Positions 31,158 to 43,642 of a stretch of DNA of 64,000 nucleotides are shown piece by piece. The notes beneath the pieces are model-generated. The model did not search any database and was not told the origin of the DNA. It was given only the letters and a program-made list of their open reading frames with translations. Within the stretch, counting starts at the first letter, position 1; every line of letters begins with the position of its first letter. The stretch comes from Heliopora coerulea (taxonomy: Eukaryota > Cnidaria > Anthozoa > Scleralcyonacea > Helioporidae): positions 2,108,001 to 2,172,000 of the forward strand of contig JASJOG010000027.1 of the NCBI GenBank assembly GCA_030142905.1. The letters are read 5' to 3'. Position numbers and translations under genes: made by a program.

Positions 31158-33068
31158 AAGAGTAGGTCTGTAACACAGTTATCACACACAACACTTCATG
31201 AACATCAAACACTTTTAACACAATTGATAAAAGAGTGTTACAAAACAATAAATCATTATAAAGCTAATTTTTTGCATGGACACTTTGTTCAGCATCAGTG
31301 GTATTCATGGTGTAATCCACCTGTAAAACATATGCTAATAATAAAATTTATATTTATCTTGTTCTTACTCTACTTGTTTTATTTGTGAAAACCTTTTTGG
31401 AAAAATTTTTGAGAGTTTGTTGCTGTTGTTAAACCAAGTGGTGTATCTCAGCTTTAGTAAGGGGGGGGGGATCCTGCCTCTAAAAACCCGCTCACCCAAG
31501 TCCTGGGACAAACAGCTTTTCTTTGAGCAACCACAATAGGTGATTGATTGCTAGAAAGTATACCTTAAAATAAGGTTTCGAGATGAGACTGAGAATGAAT
31601 CGATAAGGAAGTGAACCTCAGTGAGTGCTTCTAACCATGTAACACCTACTCCTATCCCAAACCCTAAATGAAACCCAGAAACAGCAAAACACTTTCTCTT
31701 AGAAACTTTATTTTACAATATACTTTCTAGCATTCACCAACTGCAATAAGTCTACTGAGTCCAATGGGTCATACCTGAATTAAGCCAGTGGAGAAATTGA
31801 CCTACACCCCTACTGTTGCATTCTAAAGATCAACACCAAACTGTTTTGAATACTTTGTGTAAGTGAGCTCAAAATAATTTAAGCACATTGCCATTTTTTA
31901 TTTTATTTTAATGATCTATTTAATTATCTATCCAGATGGGAAAGGTGGTAAGAAGTTGAACAAGTGGTCTACGGCATCACCTGGGGATTCGTAAAGTGGT
32001 TCACGAGATACCGAAATACCCTGGTAGTCCACGCTTCGGTATTCCTCCAGAGCATGTGTTTATAAGCTTCTCAATTGGAAAATGCAACACGACATTTATG
32101 TTAAGATTACATCGCAGTGTCGGATAAATTCGTGCTCGTTCTAAAAAATTTTGTCGTAAGACTGCAGTGGAATCATCGACGAGTATACAAGTTACTTCAT
32201 AAAACAAAACAACAAAAACCCGTATATGTAATAAATCAATCTATGTCAACAATTACACCGTCCCCAAGTCAACTCACGACATGAACACATTTCAGCGAAG
32301 ACGTGATTTTTTCCCCTCACTTTTTCGCTTTTCTATTGAATTTCTTGGACGGCCGAAAACTTCTTGGAGTAAAGAGAATCTCAGTTCTTCACTTTCAACT
32401 TCCTTTTTTGATCTTCAAATACGAATTCTGAACGAAAAGAAAGATAAATTCGTCAGCTGTTTGCACACTATATATATATAGCAAGATTATATACCTCAAC
32501 TTATCATCTACTCACAGCCAAGCGTAAGGTTAAACAGGGAGATAGAGACTGAAAAAATGACGCTTTATTTTGTATTCTTGCGACTAAAATAAAAACTCGA
32601 CCTTACATTCTGGTAAGTTTTTGGTAAGGCGGAATTCCAAGACGACCTGACACCAAAACCCCTTTTTTTGCCCTACATTTTGGGCACGGCACGGCTAAAA
32701 TTTTGGCACGGATGATTCTCACAGTGTAAACGGTGTGGACTCTTTTTAACATTTGGTGCTCGTGCGCGAAAATTTAGCCGTGTCGAGCACCTCAGTCTAT
32801 GTAGGTCTCGGCACAGCTAATTTGCAGTCCCGTGCACAAAACGTCACAACGTAAACGGGGTTCAAGCAGGGACCAGACGTATAAAGATTAAATTATATCA
32901 TGTTTAGTGCTATATTTTAGCCCATTAATATAACTACGATTTAATCACCCGGAAAGTGACTGAATTGTGATCAAGAGTTTCATACAATCGGACCGCTAAA
33001 GTCTAAATAAAGAAGTACAATGTAAGGCAAAAGAAAGGGCAAGACGGTAGGAGTATACGAAGGAAGCC
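31158..33068. other. intergenic between acyltransferase copy 2 and FKBP6
   Basis: It contains a G run with flanking repeat-like sequence at about 31450 and a short (TA)n near 32470. A segment at about 32650-32870 has several GGCACGG and GTAAACGG words and looks like DNA-transposon debris. No gene was recognised. Confidence 0.4.
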
Positions 33069-36000
33069 TCACTCAAAATTATTGTTAAATGGAGGGTATG
33101 TGACCAACTGGGGCCTTTCTGGAAATCCTGAAATTTTTGGTTTTTTCTGACTAGCCATTAGCCAAATAATAATTAACAAAGAGGAAACCTTGTTTGACGG
33201 TAGAACTGTATGTAAACCCATTTCTTTGGCCTCATCCACCAAAAAGTTTACTTCTTTTGCAGTTAGCGAGAAGGGGAAGGAAATCTCACTTTGGTTCTCG
33301 TCTTTCTGGAAATCCCTGTTCACAAAACAAAAAAGATGATACAAACAAGCTTTACTTTCGAAAACTAGTACAAAAGAATGTTTTGAAAAAAACAGTTTGC
33401 ATTGGGCACGTAACTTGGAACGTTTTAGTGTTTGTGGTTTGAGGGAAGAAATCTATTTTAATAACGAAAACTTACTGAAGTCTCTTCGTCATCACTGATT
33501 TCATTTCTTCAGATACAAATTTCTCGGATTTTTCAACGGCTTTTTCATTCGCTGCCGAATTCCCTGAATGAAAAAAAAAACAGTAAATGAACAAACTCAA
33601 CGAAATTCCTACAATGGACTCTTACAATGACAATTGAAATACGTATGAGCTAATTTTCAAACTTGGAGAGGCCGTGGTGTTAGCATATGTAGTATTCAAG
33701 TATTCATACATACCCGTGGACCCTGGCTTTGGGTGAGCAAACATCCTCCCGTACATCTGTCTTTCGCTAATCTTCCATCGTTGAACCTCTCTATCAACAA
33801 AAAAGGAGCAATAATTCATCTCTGCATTGAGTTGCTAGAAATACTTTGACTACTTAACCAAATACAGAACAGGTCAGATGAAAAACCAGTGCTACGTTGT
33901 TGTTTATCTCCTGCTTGTCGACAACGAAAAAGCTTTAAGGCCCTGTAATTGTAAGTTACCATCAGTCTTTCTGCCTCCCCTTTTCCCAAAATCACGTTCC
34001 TCAAACGACATATTAAAATCACGTAAAATTGGAGGGGAAAAAATGTGTGTTGAAGTTGAAAATTTTCTTACAAAAGGGCATTCACACCAAGACGAATCGC
34101 GTCCTAGATGTTAACAAAACTAGGTTAATAGTTGAAACTCCTTTAAAACTCACTGGTCTAACTTCAGGAACGCTCCTCGGATGTCTGGGTTGTTTGGCTC
34201 TTGTCTTTGCGCCTTTAATAACCATTCACGAGCTTTAGCAAATTCTCCTTCCTTCTGATAACCAAGAGCTACTCTGAATATAGCTTTAATGTTTTTGGAG
34301 TCAAGTTCGAGAGCCTAGAAAAATGACAGATGTCAAACAGGGTCCACACAGAACATGGGAAACAAAATACCATGCCTTTTCCATAACTTTTTTTCCAACG
34401 TCCTCGTCACCAGTCCCCCTCGAAAATAATCAATCACTGACAAGTAGACCGGTGACAATAAGTGAAATGCCTTCAGAATGTTTTTTGAAATTTATTCATT
34501 AATTAACCACCACCTAAAAATGAATTCGGGAAAAATCTGAATTCCATGACTTTTCCATGACCTAAACAATTTTTCCGAAATTCCGTGACTTTTCCAGGCC
34601 TAGAATGAAAATTTAAAACTCCATGACTTTCCATGACTGTGAAAACCCTGTTAAACCACCTAATTCGGCAAAATACAACCCACCAACTCACCCCGAGCAA
34701 CGAACCTAATGCATGCCATGCCGCTAAAAGCAACCTCATCCCCACCAATCCACCCACACTCCTCACCTAAACCCACTCATTTAATCCAACTCAACAGACC
34801 CAACATATATCCTACCTGATCCCAACCCCACCCACCTACCGTGCTACCACAACTATCGAATTTCTGATCAACTTCTCAACCTACCTTTCTTCCATACTTC
34901 TTGGCACGTGTTCCTTGCCCAAGCTTCAGAGCACACAATGAAGCATTCAGATACAAAACCAGTAAAGCCTTCTTCATTGTCTCTTCCTCAGATTCGTCCT
35001 TAAGGTGACAGTTCTCCAACAGCTGGATTCCCTAGTCAGACACCAACACACCAGACTGATTAAAAAGATAAACTTTCCAAGCTTTTCTCGTCACATTACT
35101 TTTTCCTCACTTCAATTCTGGCAGTTCATCACCGTTTTAATTTTTCACAATTTTCCTTTTTTTTACATCAGCATTCTACCTATATGGCATAAAACCATCT
35201 GAATGTTCTTCGTGCATTAAGTATGGAATGGACATAATTGTGAAGTTATTTACTAACGTGTGAACAAAGTTGTTGTTCACACCGTAAACGAAGTTGTCAA
35301 CCATGTTGTTGTTTAGTGATGATAACACTATAACCATTTATGCGAGGAAAATACGACGCGACATTCACAAGGTGCGAAAAAGATCTAACGAACAGTCCAA
35401 AAATAACGTTCAGCCTCCAGTATAAGCTGCGTTTAACCCAAGCCGCAGCTTCGAGCTCACTTGAATTGACCAAGGTTCACGTACAATGTAAAGGTGTCTT
35501 CACATGACAAACAAAAGTTTTACAAACAAAAAAAAAGTTGCCACACTTGTGTTTTCACTCGTTAAATCTCCACCTTTCGAAGCAACAGTTCACCAGCTTT
35601 TCTTTCCACGAAATTTATTTCCCATTTTTGTTCTATTCTGTTTAAGAAATGTGCCATATGCAAGTATAATCATGAACTTCTGCGATAAACTGAAATGCCG
35701 TTCAACGTTGCTCTTGTGCCGATGCCATTTTGAGCACTTGACGTTAAAATCACGCAAAGCGTATATAGTAAAGCCTATATTAACAAATGTTTACAGGTTA
35801 TGTGCGAGTTTATCCGTACAAAAAATTTCTTGAGAAAGTTGGTGAGAACAGAGAGCAGTTCTATTTCTCGGCAAAAAAAGTGAGCCAAATTGTTTGCCAA
35901 CAGTAGTGGCAATGTCCACAAACGCCAACTTGGGTTTACCACCCGAGTTGCACGTTTTTGTTTGTCCTGTGAAGGGGCATTAAAGACGCGCTTTACTTCC

Positions 36001-39000
36001 CTCGCATAAACGGCCGAATTTTTGTTCCACCACAGTTCAGCCTACAATGAAATAATAACTTGGTTATAAATATTATAGCCCAGGAAATGTTTTTGATGAA
36101 TACCATCGTTGAACAATTCAAACAACTTAAACATGAGGTATTTCTATGAACTGACGTTTCGTTTGAACTGCTCAACGATGGTGTTCATCAAAATTATTTG
36201 CTGGACTGTAATATTTATGAACCGACTTCGTTTCCCGCCTGGTATGTCAATTGCGACGACTTTCACAAAAAAGTAATAACTTGTTAACAAGATCCAACAA
36301 TCACATTAACAAGAGTGAACAAGGTTCTCCCATCAATGAAGTTTTTTTCTCATTTCAACAACAGTGAACAATGTTTCTTCAAAACATCGGCTAAGTGATA
36401 TGCCAGGCCAAAAACGTAGCTTAATAATAAAAATTAAGGCCCAGAAGATTTTGGCCGTTATACTTATTCTCTGCTGGGCCTTAATGTGAAACCGTAATCG
36501 TGTGAACAGGTTCGTACCGTGATCTTTTGATACCGGTGTAGTTTCGTACCGGCATCGTGTGAACGGGGTCTAAGTGAACAATGATGTGCGTTATCCTGTA
36601 AACAACGGTGGCAATAGCGCTGTCCATGGACAACAATGTCGTAAGAACCGTTAAGGTTACTCTGAAATAATCAAATTACCTTGTCATACTTCTTAATCCC
36701 TTGATAGAAATTTTTTTGTTTGTATAAATCGTTTCCAGTCTACGAAAACACAAGAATAAATGATATGATTTAACCGAACTTGTCGCAATGTTTAGAAAAT
36801 ATTGTATTGTTTTCAATCAGAACTATTTGTATACTTTGACCTTGCCTTCTAAAATAAGTAAAAAATCTAATTTACCACCCCTAAAAGTCTTTACCTGTGC
36901 GGGTATTGCCTTTTCTCTCACTTACCGTTTCATAAACTTCCATTTTTGGATACAACCTACTATATTTAAACCTGAGAAACTGTAAATATTATATTAACTC
37001 CAAAGATGTTGAAGGTTTAACGTGTTCTTCAATTTCCCATGTCTTCGTTGTCGGCTGTCATATTTCTAACCCAACTGCAATGGGTCAACTTCGATAAACA
37101 ACATTGATAAAAAGGACAGTACCTCTTTGAACGACTCTGCCACTTTGAGAATACTTTCAAAAGACGCTAAGTTTCTTTCTTCCTGCAAACAATCCAGTTA
37201 CATTTAAGTCTTTAATGTATAGTAAGAAGCTGTTCGGACGAAACGGCCTGACTGGTTTGTGCCCATTCGACCTTTGACATAACATACTCTCAAAATGAAT
37301 GCCCAAAACATCTTCGCACTTTACTTCATCAAAAAACCTCAGGTGGTTACGTAGTGTCAGTTTGTTGCAATATGTGTGAATTGTTGTGTTTGAAATATTT
37401 GTTCTTCAGAAGGCAGGCACTACGTACCGATGAGAACTCTGCAAACTCGTCAGACGCGGTCTGGTCGACAAAACTGACAAGTTCGATCTCAAACATGACT
37501 AAACATAAACAAACAAAAGAGAAAAAATGTTTAGAATTAGCCTTGATTTCCGAGAACTCCCACAGTAAATAGATTAATCCATAGTCGATAATGGAAAATT
37601 GTTATAAATCTGGCTTAATTTAACAATATTAAATAATCAGCATAAATGAAATATTTTTCCCTATCCACCACGGTTATCCGTTTAGAGCTGAATCAATCAT
37701 GTGTGTATGTGTGGATGTGTACATGTGCATGTGTAGATGTGGATGTGTACATGTGGATGTGTACATGTGCATGTGAGTGTATCTATTTATATATGTAATG
37801 TTTTACATCGACGAGAAATACATATTGCACGCGTTTCAAGACAAAAATTTAAACATTTCTCAGGCAGGCACGCTCTCAAAGTCTAACTTCTCGAATACAA
37901 TAATTAGAACAACCCAAAACAATGATGGTTTCAGGGGATAGAGTATTTTTGACAAACTGGTAAGAAATCTGACTCTCTTGATCTCCTCCAAATACGGAAG
38001 ATCCGTAGTTTGACTAATTCAAAGAACCTACCAGATGAATTAGGCGGAATTCTAGGTGGACACCCCATCGCTTTATAAGCGTATTCCGGTGAAAAAATAT
38101 ACTTTGAAATTTCTCCTTTCCTCATTGTTGCCAATGCTACGTCAAATCCACGAATAAAACCTATGATAGAGTTGAGAAATCTAAATTAAGTGTAAAGTCG
38201 AGATACAATTATAATATTTTCTACTGAAACGAAGAAATTTTCTTAAAACCTTAGTCTCACAAGAATTTAAGTCATTGCAAGCTAACTTGTATCATCTCGC
38301 AATTATCCTCTGCGTAAGATGAAGAGATAACCTTATGATTAACAAACACTGTTTTCTACTTCTTCTTCAGATGTTTTTTCACCCTTCCAATTCTAGTTGT
38401 AGGTCAGCTCCCGCATGTACAGCTCAACTGGCAGAGACGCGGTCCAGAAAACCGACGATGCAACTTCAAATCCCGCTCAAGTCAACTTAGCCTTTCGAGT
38501 TGGCGTCAACAATGTAGGATAGTCACGAAATGTCTAACCTTAGTCAACCAGCAGGAGCTTACATTGACGCTATGTCTAAACGAGAACGCTGATCGAAGAA
38601 GGGCTTTTGAAGTTGCATCCAAACTTGAACTTGTAATAGTGACAGTTGCTTCATAGTTAAACAGTTTAATTCGTACTTCATGGTCAAATGTTTCAAGCAT
38701 CAGTCACGAACGCCAAGATAGCTCTCCTGATTAAATCTTTCCGGAAAGAAATGACTGGCACAAAAACAAGGCCCACTTGCTCAAATTCGACTCCCACAGA
38801 CATTGAGTACTTAGGATGCGTCCCCAGAGTCTCGGTGATGTGAACAACACAAGCATGCGACTACCACGTGCTTGGTATGTTACAAAGCAATACGACCAAC
38901 ATGAAAACGCCATTCGCTACAGTTACCAATGACATGAGTGATATGGCACGGCGCACTGATGTCACATAACTGACATGATTTTCACGGAGAAACCATTATT

Positions 39001-41265
39001 TTTATGTTAACTTACTGTCACCAAGTCTCAACTGAGCCTGGCTGTTTCGAAGCCGGGTTGAATCAAATGGCTCATCACGATATTCCACGTATCCATTGTA
39101 ATGAACTAAAACAAAAAATGCAAAATGCTTAAAAACTTTCTTGGCCTCACCAAGTACCTTACTTAAAATGAGTACTCCTAAAACTTTGAAAACTCAAACC
39201 TCGACAGATTGATCCAGGGCTGACAAGCTGTCCAGTGCCTTTCTTTACAACTGACTTGTACACACCTCCATCGTCAGTTATGGCTGTCATTTTACGTTTG
39301 ATGATGGTAAACGGACTCTAAAAATTATTCATCTTCCTCTTAGTTATAACAAAGATGGTTATGTGGGGAATACAGAGGGGAATGGAGAAACTAATGGTCA
39401 ATTGAATTGGTTTGTTTTTGTCATTACACACTACCAGTAGCGTCTCCCTCAGGATTTACAATGAGTACCCTACCTGGGATACACAAAAGGGCATTCTGGC
39501 CAAGTCCAAAGCATGTTTTTCAAGTGAAGTACACTTGAATGAACCACATACGTACATAAGTATTTTTGAGGATCATTGGCAAACTGTTGGCAGGGTTCAG
39601 TGGCATGCAAGGAGTTTGCTATGATTAATTTAGCACAGAGGCATAGGAACCAATAAATTATTGGGGGTGCACAACCCACCTGTAGAGAGGTGCAGGGGAA
39701 TGTGCCCCCCTGGGATTTTTTTTTTTGAGGCTTTGAAATACCATTTCCTGCATTATCAGAGCTATTTCACAAAAGAATGTAAACACAACAACACAAAAAC
39801 TAATCCTGATCAGTGAGTTCCACTGGCTAACTTCAGACCTAATAATTACAAATATTTACTGTACTTTACAGCTGATTTTCTGATCTAACCTGATCAACTA
39901 GATCATAAAAAAGGGCAGGTGTCATAAATATTGGGGGGGGGAATGGCCTCCTCATTTCTGCTATAAGGGGGATGTATTCCTAATGCCCCCCTTTCCCATT
40001 CCCTGCACTTATGCAGCAATTTTTTGTTTCATATTGTTTCCATTTAATTCTGTCACCAAAAGGTTCTTTCTCATGAGCTAGTTGCTGCACATAAAACAAT
40101 GTGGCAAGTTTTTCTTACCTCATCCTCATTATTCTCTGTATCTGAATCACCTTTCCCATCAATACACTCATAATTTAACTGCTGAAACAACTCTTCAGTG
40201 TCAAAGAAGGCCTGACTTTCATTCTCATCTGATAAAAGGAAAAGCTAATAAGTTATAGTTTAAAAGTTGTTCAACCCATCCTCAGACACCAATAATTTTG
40301 TGACTACTACTGTTTGAACCCGAATGGTAATCTCTGCAATTTTGCATCCCAGTTTTAGTGGGTTGATAACAAAATAGTCCATTCTAATGGTGCAAAGTAG
40401 AGATTTCTAGCACCAGATTTTGATGGAGCTGTCACAACATTTGTAAGTATTGCACCCTGACTACTAAACCCTTTAATGGATACTGTTGCCATTTGGTCAC
40501 TTATTTATTTTACTCTAACTAACACTAGACTATTTTACTTGTCAAGGGAAGACCTGTAAAACCTGCTGGGCAAAGGATTGAAAGATCACACTGCTTCATC
40601 AGTTCAAATGGGCATGGCATATTTTCTTTTTGTAGTGAAGTCCTTCAGGTCTCATGACAATTTTTTACACCAATCCTACTTATTTCTGCAAATATTGTGT
40701 CTGTTGTAGCATGTATAAATCTTGTTGATATTCAACACATAATTTTTGCTGTGACTTACTCATGAAGTTGGATAAACTGTTCCCATCATAGCAAGATACA
40801 GAAATAGTGGCCCCTTATTTTGTAATCCTTGACCATGTCAGGTCAAAGGTTACTGAAACTACAAGTTGCAAAATGCAAACTACAACAAACCATGCAATCT
40901 GGCCACAAAACACTCCTGAAAAGATATCTTACAAGAAGGACAAGGAGGAAGGTCTTGTCACAGGTTCACAGAGAGTATTCTGTAACAAATAGTAACTAAT
41001 CACAAGTCACAAAAATACCTTCACTTTCCCTCTTTACAGGTTAACAAAGCTCAAGCAATCTTGCAATTACAGTAATTATAAATGAATAAACTGAACAGTT
41101 CAATTGGTCCCCTCTAGAACGACAATAATTTACTCTCACCATCATCACGGAACTTTTCCTTGACTTCAAAGCTAACTCCATCTCCAAGTTCATTCACTTC
41201 AAAACCATCTTTTAAAGTGACAACAGGTTTTGTTGAAGCCTTTGAATATAAACAAGCACAGAGTC

Positions 41266-41303
<38 letters not shown>

Positions 41304-43039
41304 TGGGCACTGGAATAGGAAAAGCACAGCTTCAGCCTACTATGGGAATGTGGACACTCCTGCCCACCAGAGCCCAGGGTGGCACCTTTGGCAGGTGCCA
41401 GCAACCCCTTAGCCAAGAGTAGGTAAGACTCTTTAGCCTTGGATGGCAACTTACCTAGGAGAAGGAAACTCTGACATAAAACCAGAAGTAGGTAGGCAGG
41501 ACATTGATTTGGAGTCAGTGACCTCCATCAAACAAGCAGGCTTTGATGAGATGACCTAGGGAGTGGCATCCCTGCCTTGCCAGCTGGGTAGACAGGTAGC
41601 TGAAAGCCTCAGCTTGCCTTAATTGGCTGGCAGCTGCAAGTACACTACCTTCAGGTGTTGGTAAACCTGCCCTGTCAGCCCAAGGACTAGAAGAAAATCT
41701 GCACAGCAGGCTGATGCCCCTGACTTTAGTTGGTCAAGGATAAACCAGCCTTAACTGGTGAAACAGATCTGCACTAGTCTAAGAATAAAACAATATTCAG
41801 TCTTAACCCTTGCAGTGGCACGCCTAAACTGACCTTAACTGCTTGGAAGTGCAAGAGTGTACTGTTAAGGTCAAACTGGATATATGCATTGGGGAGTACT
41901 TTCAGGGACTTTAAAAGTCTGTACATCCCTCACTCCTTCCTGACTGGATAAGTTGGGCAAGTAAGGGCTGGCCCTGTGGGTGTTTCCTAAAATCCATTTT
42001 AATGGTGAAATTTCCTTTCCCCACAAGTTCCCTGAAATGTGCAATGTCTGTTGCGGCCTTACCTGGCAGGATGTTAGGAACCCGTAGCAGGCTGAGACCC
42101 CTTCCACTGTCCTTAGTTGGGTGGTGTGCGAGTTGTAATAATAATGATTTATAAACAAACAAATTGGACATTAATATCATTAACAAAGAAGAAAAGATAT
42201 GTTACACATTTTGGATATTGCTGGCCTTTTGGCATAACAACAGCCCAGAAGGAGAAGGTTAGTGCTTACACAGGTTTGAAATATTAAAATGTTGGCAAAA
42301 CAAAGTGGAAAAATTTAACATCTTGCCACTCTTTATAGGGGCATTGGGGACAATGACCAAAAATTTGAAGAGTAACTTGGATAAGTTAGGGACTAATATT
42401 GGAACAGAGACAGTTCAGAAAGCTGGACTGTTGAGTATGGCCCAAATTTTAAGAAGGGTCTTGGATATTAGTTAAAAACGGACATATGGGAAAGCATTCA
42501 CTTGATATCATTGGCTGCAGGAGACAGAAGGCAAGTTGTACCGGATTAACATAAACTGTGAATATTTGATAATAATAATAATAATAGTATTAAAGATTTT
42601 TTATCCATTGATAACATGGATCTTCCCTGTTTAAGTCATAAATAAACCAATGATACTAAATACAATTAAATATGTCTTTAACTGTAATACACAATATATT
42701 AAAGAATTAAGGACATCCCGTAAATCCATCTTCAAATACTCTTTAACGTAATTATTCTTGAATTCAGTCAGAAGGTTATAGTTTTCGCATTTTGTAGTGT
42801 TTTGGTGGGAAAAAGTCAAAAAGGTCTCGATGTATTATCTTGAAAAATCTTTGCCTAATTCGGAATGACTAGTTTTATCAAGCTGCTTGAACACAGTTTC
42901 AGGTGCATGTCCATCTTTCTGACTTCCAAGTGAAAGATTATGTTTACAAACAGCATATGACTTTGCATTTTTCCAGAAAACTTACATCCAGCGCAGTTTC
43001 AAAACATTTCCCATCCTCAAGTGACTCTACAGCTTCCAT
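33069..43039 (-). CDS. FKBP6: FKBP6-like inactive peptidyl-prolyl isomerase/TPR co-chaperone (16 coding exons)
   Basis: FKBP6 (Drosophila Shutdown) is an HSP90 co-chaperone needed for germline piRNA loading. Exons from the start: 43039-42986, 41239-41140, 40228-40119, 39317-39200, 39105-39016, 38160-38032, 37498-37428, 37182-37123, 36739-36680, 36041-35997, 35031-34885, 34314-34154, 33790-33714, 33563-33476, 33315-33218, 33127-33069. All join in frame, giving about 488 residues against 327 in human. The FKBP domain (about 100-215) has HYNGYVEYRDEPFDS, MRKGEISKYIFSPEYAY and GCPPRIPPNS. TPR exons (about 225-380) include KYDKAELWWNK and ALELDSKNIKAIFR. YGRMFAHP matches the human C-terminal MWHRMFAP. 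The acidic N-terminal extension (about 90 residues) and about 60-residue C-terminal extension are unusual. The last donor (ATGG|GTTTAC) is weak and was chosen because it alone restores the frame to FPERPQLVTYPPF. Confidence 0.9.
34338..34650. mobile_element. non-autonomous DNA transposon in an FKBP6 intron
   Basis: The ends are inverted: CAGGGTCCACACAGAACATGG at the left, and AACAGGGTTTTCACAGTCAT as the reverse complement of the right end. Inside are repeated CATGACTTTTCCATGAC words. CAGGG...CCCTG termini suggest a hAT-like element. No clear target duplication survives. It lies between the exons 34314-34154 and 35031-34885. Confidence 0.55.
36062..36223. repeat. 162-bp imperfect palindrome in an FKBP6 intron
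   Basis: The left arm 36062-36123 and right arm 36161-36223 are reverse complements at most positions (shared core GATGAAnACCATCGTTGA), with a spacer of about 37 bp. As RNA it would form a long hairpin. It looks like a fold-back MITE. It lies just upstream (in gene sense) of the exon 36041-35997. Confidence 0.8.
37694..37790. repeat. TGTACATGTG/TGGATGTG minisatellite in an FKBP6 intron
   Basis: Alternating GATGTGTACATGTG and CATGTGTAGATGTG units make about 95 bp of variable short tandem repeat. Confidence 0.85.
39650..40020. mobile_element. probable DNA-transposon remnant in an FKBP6 intron
   Basis: Two GGGGG-rich blocks with matching words (ATTGGGGGTGCAC... and ATATTGGGGGGGGG) and CCCCC-rich partners (GTGCCCCCCTGG, ATGCCCCCCTTT) suggest a decayed element in the intron between exons 40228-40119 and 39317-39200. 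The boundaries are uncertain. Confidence 0.3.
41269..42150 (-). mobile_element. retroposon-like insertion with (ATT)n tail in FKBP6 intron 1
   Basis: Read on the minus strand, about 830 bp of sequence of distinct composition (CTGG/GGCA-rich, few CpG) ends in about 11 ATT units (41269-41303). A shorter AAT run marks the other side (about 42136-42148). A triplet tail at one end suits a LINE- or SINE-like retroposon. No reverse transcriptase was recognised in any frame. Confidence 0.4.
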
Positions 43040-43642
43040 AATATAAATTTCGCAGCCTCTTTTGAAAATAAATGTCAGCTTCTTTCCCAACAACTGTTCT
43101 TACTGCTCTGTTTACCGCGAAACTACGACAGTTAAACGACAAAAGCACGTGCTGGAAAAACAGAGAGTAATCACGGAGCTTGGGTACAAGTAACCAGTCT
43201 TCAAATGGCAGCGTATTTCTCGGAGCGCTATTTTTGACGAAATTCGCTACACCTCTTTAAATTCTCATCTAGTAAATCCAATAGCAACTTAATTTTACTT
43301 GGAAATAATATTTATAATGAGGATCAGTTAACGAAAAATGAAATCCTTTCGATATATAGTAAATAGCTACTGTTATAAGTAATTCATGGCACAGCGACAC
43401 AGACCAATAAGTGTTTCCACTTTTTTCCCGCCATTTTCAGCGTCTATTACGCGCATATCTGGGATCGAGATTGCTGACCACGTGTTTCAATCACATGCTT
43501 TCAAGGCGAAATTAAGTCGAGATTGGGAGGTGAAGCGTGGAGGAAGGTGAAAGTACATCAGGATTTACCATTAGAACTCCCTCAAAACTGCAGCTTCGAA
43601 AGTTAACGGTCCGTGGGTTTGGTAAGCAGAGGATTTGTTTCC
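43040..43642. promoter_or_regulatory. divergent promoter region between FKBP6 and the bHLH gene
   Basis: About 600 bp separate the FKBP6 start (minus) from the first in-frame ATG of the bHLH gene (plus). Two palindromic E-boxes, CACGTG, occur at 43146-43151 and 43479-43484. The right part is CpG-rich, as expected of an unmethylated promoter. A consensus-like donor (G|GTAAGC) at 43621 suggests the bHLH transcript may have a 5' UTR intron. Regulation through the E-boxes is inferred. Confidence 0.6.

Noticed and set aside
33218..33315. FKBP6 ending at CTTCAG-TAA near 33474, or reading on through the donor at 33218
   Set aside because: CTTCA|GTAAGT is a strong donor, and splicing on through the last two exons keeps the frame open to a protein-like end; reading through at 33218 runs into unspliced intron sequence.
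43613..43642. GTG at 43613 as start of the bHLH protein
   Set aside because: Nuclear animal genes rarely start at GTG; in-frame ATGs at 43643 and 43808 are better candidates.
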